33,769 nucleotides of DNA from an uncultured Clostridium sp. (GTDB taxonomy: Bacteria > Bacillota > Clostridia > Lachnospirales > Lachnospiraceae), in NCBI GenBank assembly GCA_947178445.1, contig CAMWYJ010000029.1, forward strand, positions 1 through 33,769. The letters run 5' to 3'. Below are positions 32,941 through 33,769 of the stretch, in pieces (the stretch's first letter is position 1; the number at the start of each line of letters is the position of its first letter). Both the position numbers and the translations under genes were made by a program. The notes beneath the pieces were generated by a model. That model worked only from the letters and a program-made list of their open reading frames with translations. It had not been told where the DNA came from and did not search any database.

Positions 32941-33769
32941 TAAACAAAAAGCATTTTACCTCAAAATAAATCGAAGCGAAGATTTTGCGTTACGCAATTT
33001 AAGCCGCTGGATAGATGCGGCTTATTTGGCAAAAGCAGATTGCTATATTGTCTGTGACCGAGAAGACCTAGTTGAAAAGATTAAAGATACGATTTTACTA
33101 TCAGGGAGTGCGGAATTTATCAAAAGCGGGAAATCAGCGGATATGGAGACAATTGTAAATCAGATAGCCAGTCGTAATTGGATAAACGCAGCATATGCCC
33201 ATTTGACAACTTTCTGGCATGCGGAGGATATGGGATATGATTACTTTTGGAACATAGATGCTGATGATACGCAATTGTGCCTGTCCGCAGATAGAACACA
33301 AGAGTTGTTTCAATGTGTTGAGAGTTATGCAGAAGAAAACAGTATAGACTGTTTTTCTCTTGATATGTGGAGTTCAAGATTTAACGGAATGCACTGGTCC
33401 TTCGGTATTACATATACAAAAGTAAGAGCAGATTGGCGAAGCTTGTTATTACAGCATTGTAGCGATGTTGAATACAAACAATTTGGCACAGATGATAACA
33501 ACAATGTAGACTGGTTTTTCACATATTTAAAAACCTGTACTGCTTTGAGAATAGAGACGTTCTATTTGGAAAACCTAAAATTTATTCATTATTCCAATGA
33601 TTTTTTTCTAAAGCCTGTCGGCTCAGGATTTTATCACTGGAAGGGGGGAAAACTATTATATCCTATATTATACTACTGTTTCGGGATGAAAGAGCTTGGA
33701 CTCTATCCTATTGCGTCTGATGTCATAAAGCTGGATATCCATATTCAAGATGATGAGGCCAAAGATGCC
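32921..33769 (+). CDS. Putative GT-A-like transferase (5' part, runs off window)
   Basis: An open frame of 283 codons with no stop up to the window end. It starts at ATG 32921, inside the end of the acyltransferase gene, with GAGGAG immediately upstream; ATG 32933 is the alternative. Features: NWINAAYAHLTTFWHAEDMG, then YFWNIDADDTQ with a DAD metal-site-like triad at about 109-111, and DNNNVDWFFTYL further on. The local pattern of aromatic residues and DAD recalls the DUF6492-like protein at 155-1096, but I do not claim homology. The product is probably a sugar transferase of the plus-strand glycan operon. Confidence 0.65.
   Translation, partial: MITEMINKQKAFYLKINRSEDFALRNLSRWIDAAYLAKADCYIVCDREDLVEKIKDTILLSGSAEFIKSGKSADMETIVNQIASRNWINAAYAHLTTFWHAEDMGYDYFWNIDADDTQLCLSADRTQELFQCVESYAEENSIDCFSLDMWSSRFNGMHWSFGITYTKVRADWRSLLLQHCSDVEYKQFGTDDNNNVDWFFTYLKTCTALRIETFYLENLKFIHYSNDFFLKPVGSGFYHWKGGKLLYPILYYCFGMKELGLYPIASDVIKLDIHIQDDEAKDA

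Overview
The window looks like part of a Clostridia (probably Lachnospiraceae) chromosome. The inference rests on moderate-to-low GC, strong AGGAGG-type ribosome binding sites, tight gene packing with ATGA overlaps, and the mix of protein families; no rRNA or marker gene is present to prove it. Almost everything here makes or assembles a surface glycan. No tRNA, rRNA or CRISPR array was seen.

Layout: (1) 3-158, the tail of a plus-strand gene cut by the window edge. (2) 155-27474, one long minus-strand operon of 23 genes plus two likely small genes, transcribed right to left. Its promoter-proximal third (genes from 27474 to 17875) is a sugar-activation and modification module: a LegB-type 4,6-dehydratase, a CMP-sugar synthetase, two radical SAM enzymes, a CBS-nucleotidyltransferase (PtmE-like), a methyltransferase, a HisC-like aminotransferase, a CysC-like kinase fused to a methyltransferase, and a LIC12162-type transferase. 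The remainder (17878 to 155) holds a probable beta-propeller protein, a LicD phosphotransferase, GT2, GT4, GT11, WbsX, RgpF and glycerophosphotransferase-type enzymes, a polysaccharide deacetylase and a DUF6492-like transferase. (3) 27475-29627, a regulatory island. (4) 29628-33769, the start of a second, oppositely oriented glycan operon: nucleotidyltransferase-kinase fusion, SIS-domain isomerase, hexapeptide acyltransferase, and a putative transferase running off the edge.

The regulatory island is the most striking part. A tyrosine recombinase gene (28293-29450) sits between two near-identical palindromic sites (27696-27722 and 29481-29509) whose 3-base cores are in opposite orientation (AAC versus GTT), the geometry expected for DNA inversion. 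Just outside each site, 30-31 bases away, is a 78-79-base leader block. The two blocks are about 85% identical and inverted relative to each other, and each ends in an intrinsic terminator in front of one of the two divergent operons. The stems differ by compensatory base changes. The best promoter found inside the segment (27770-27798) points left, into the minus operon; inversion would point it into the plus operon. I read this as an either/or switch between two glycan operons, with attenuation or processive antitermination as a second control layer.

A second theme is a small Rossmann-like domain (YGxGxxG near its start, about 85-105 residues). It is attached to otherwise unrelated enzymes at either end, occurs once as a stand-alone protein with a hydrophobic N-terminus, and is found in 11 proteins across both operons. 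No flippase, polymerase, ABC exporter or initiating phosphoglycosyltransferase is encoded here, so the glycan is either exported by machinery elsewhere or built on a cytoplasmic acceptor.
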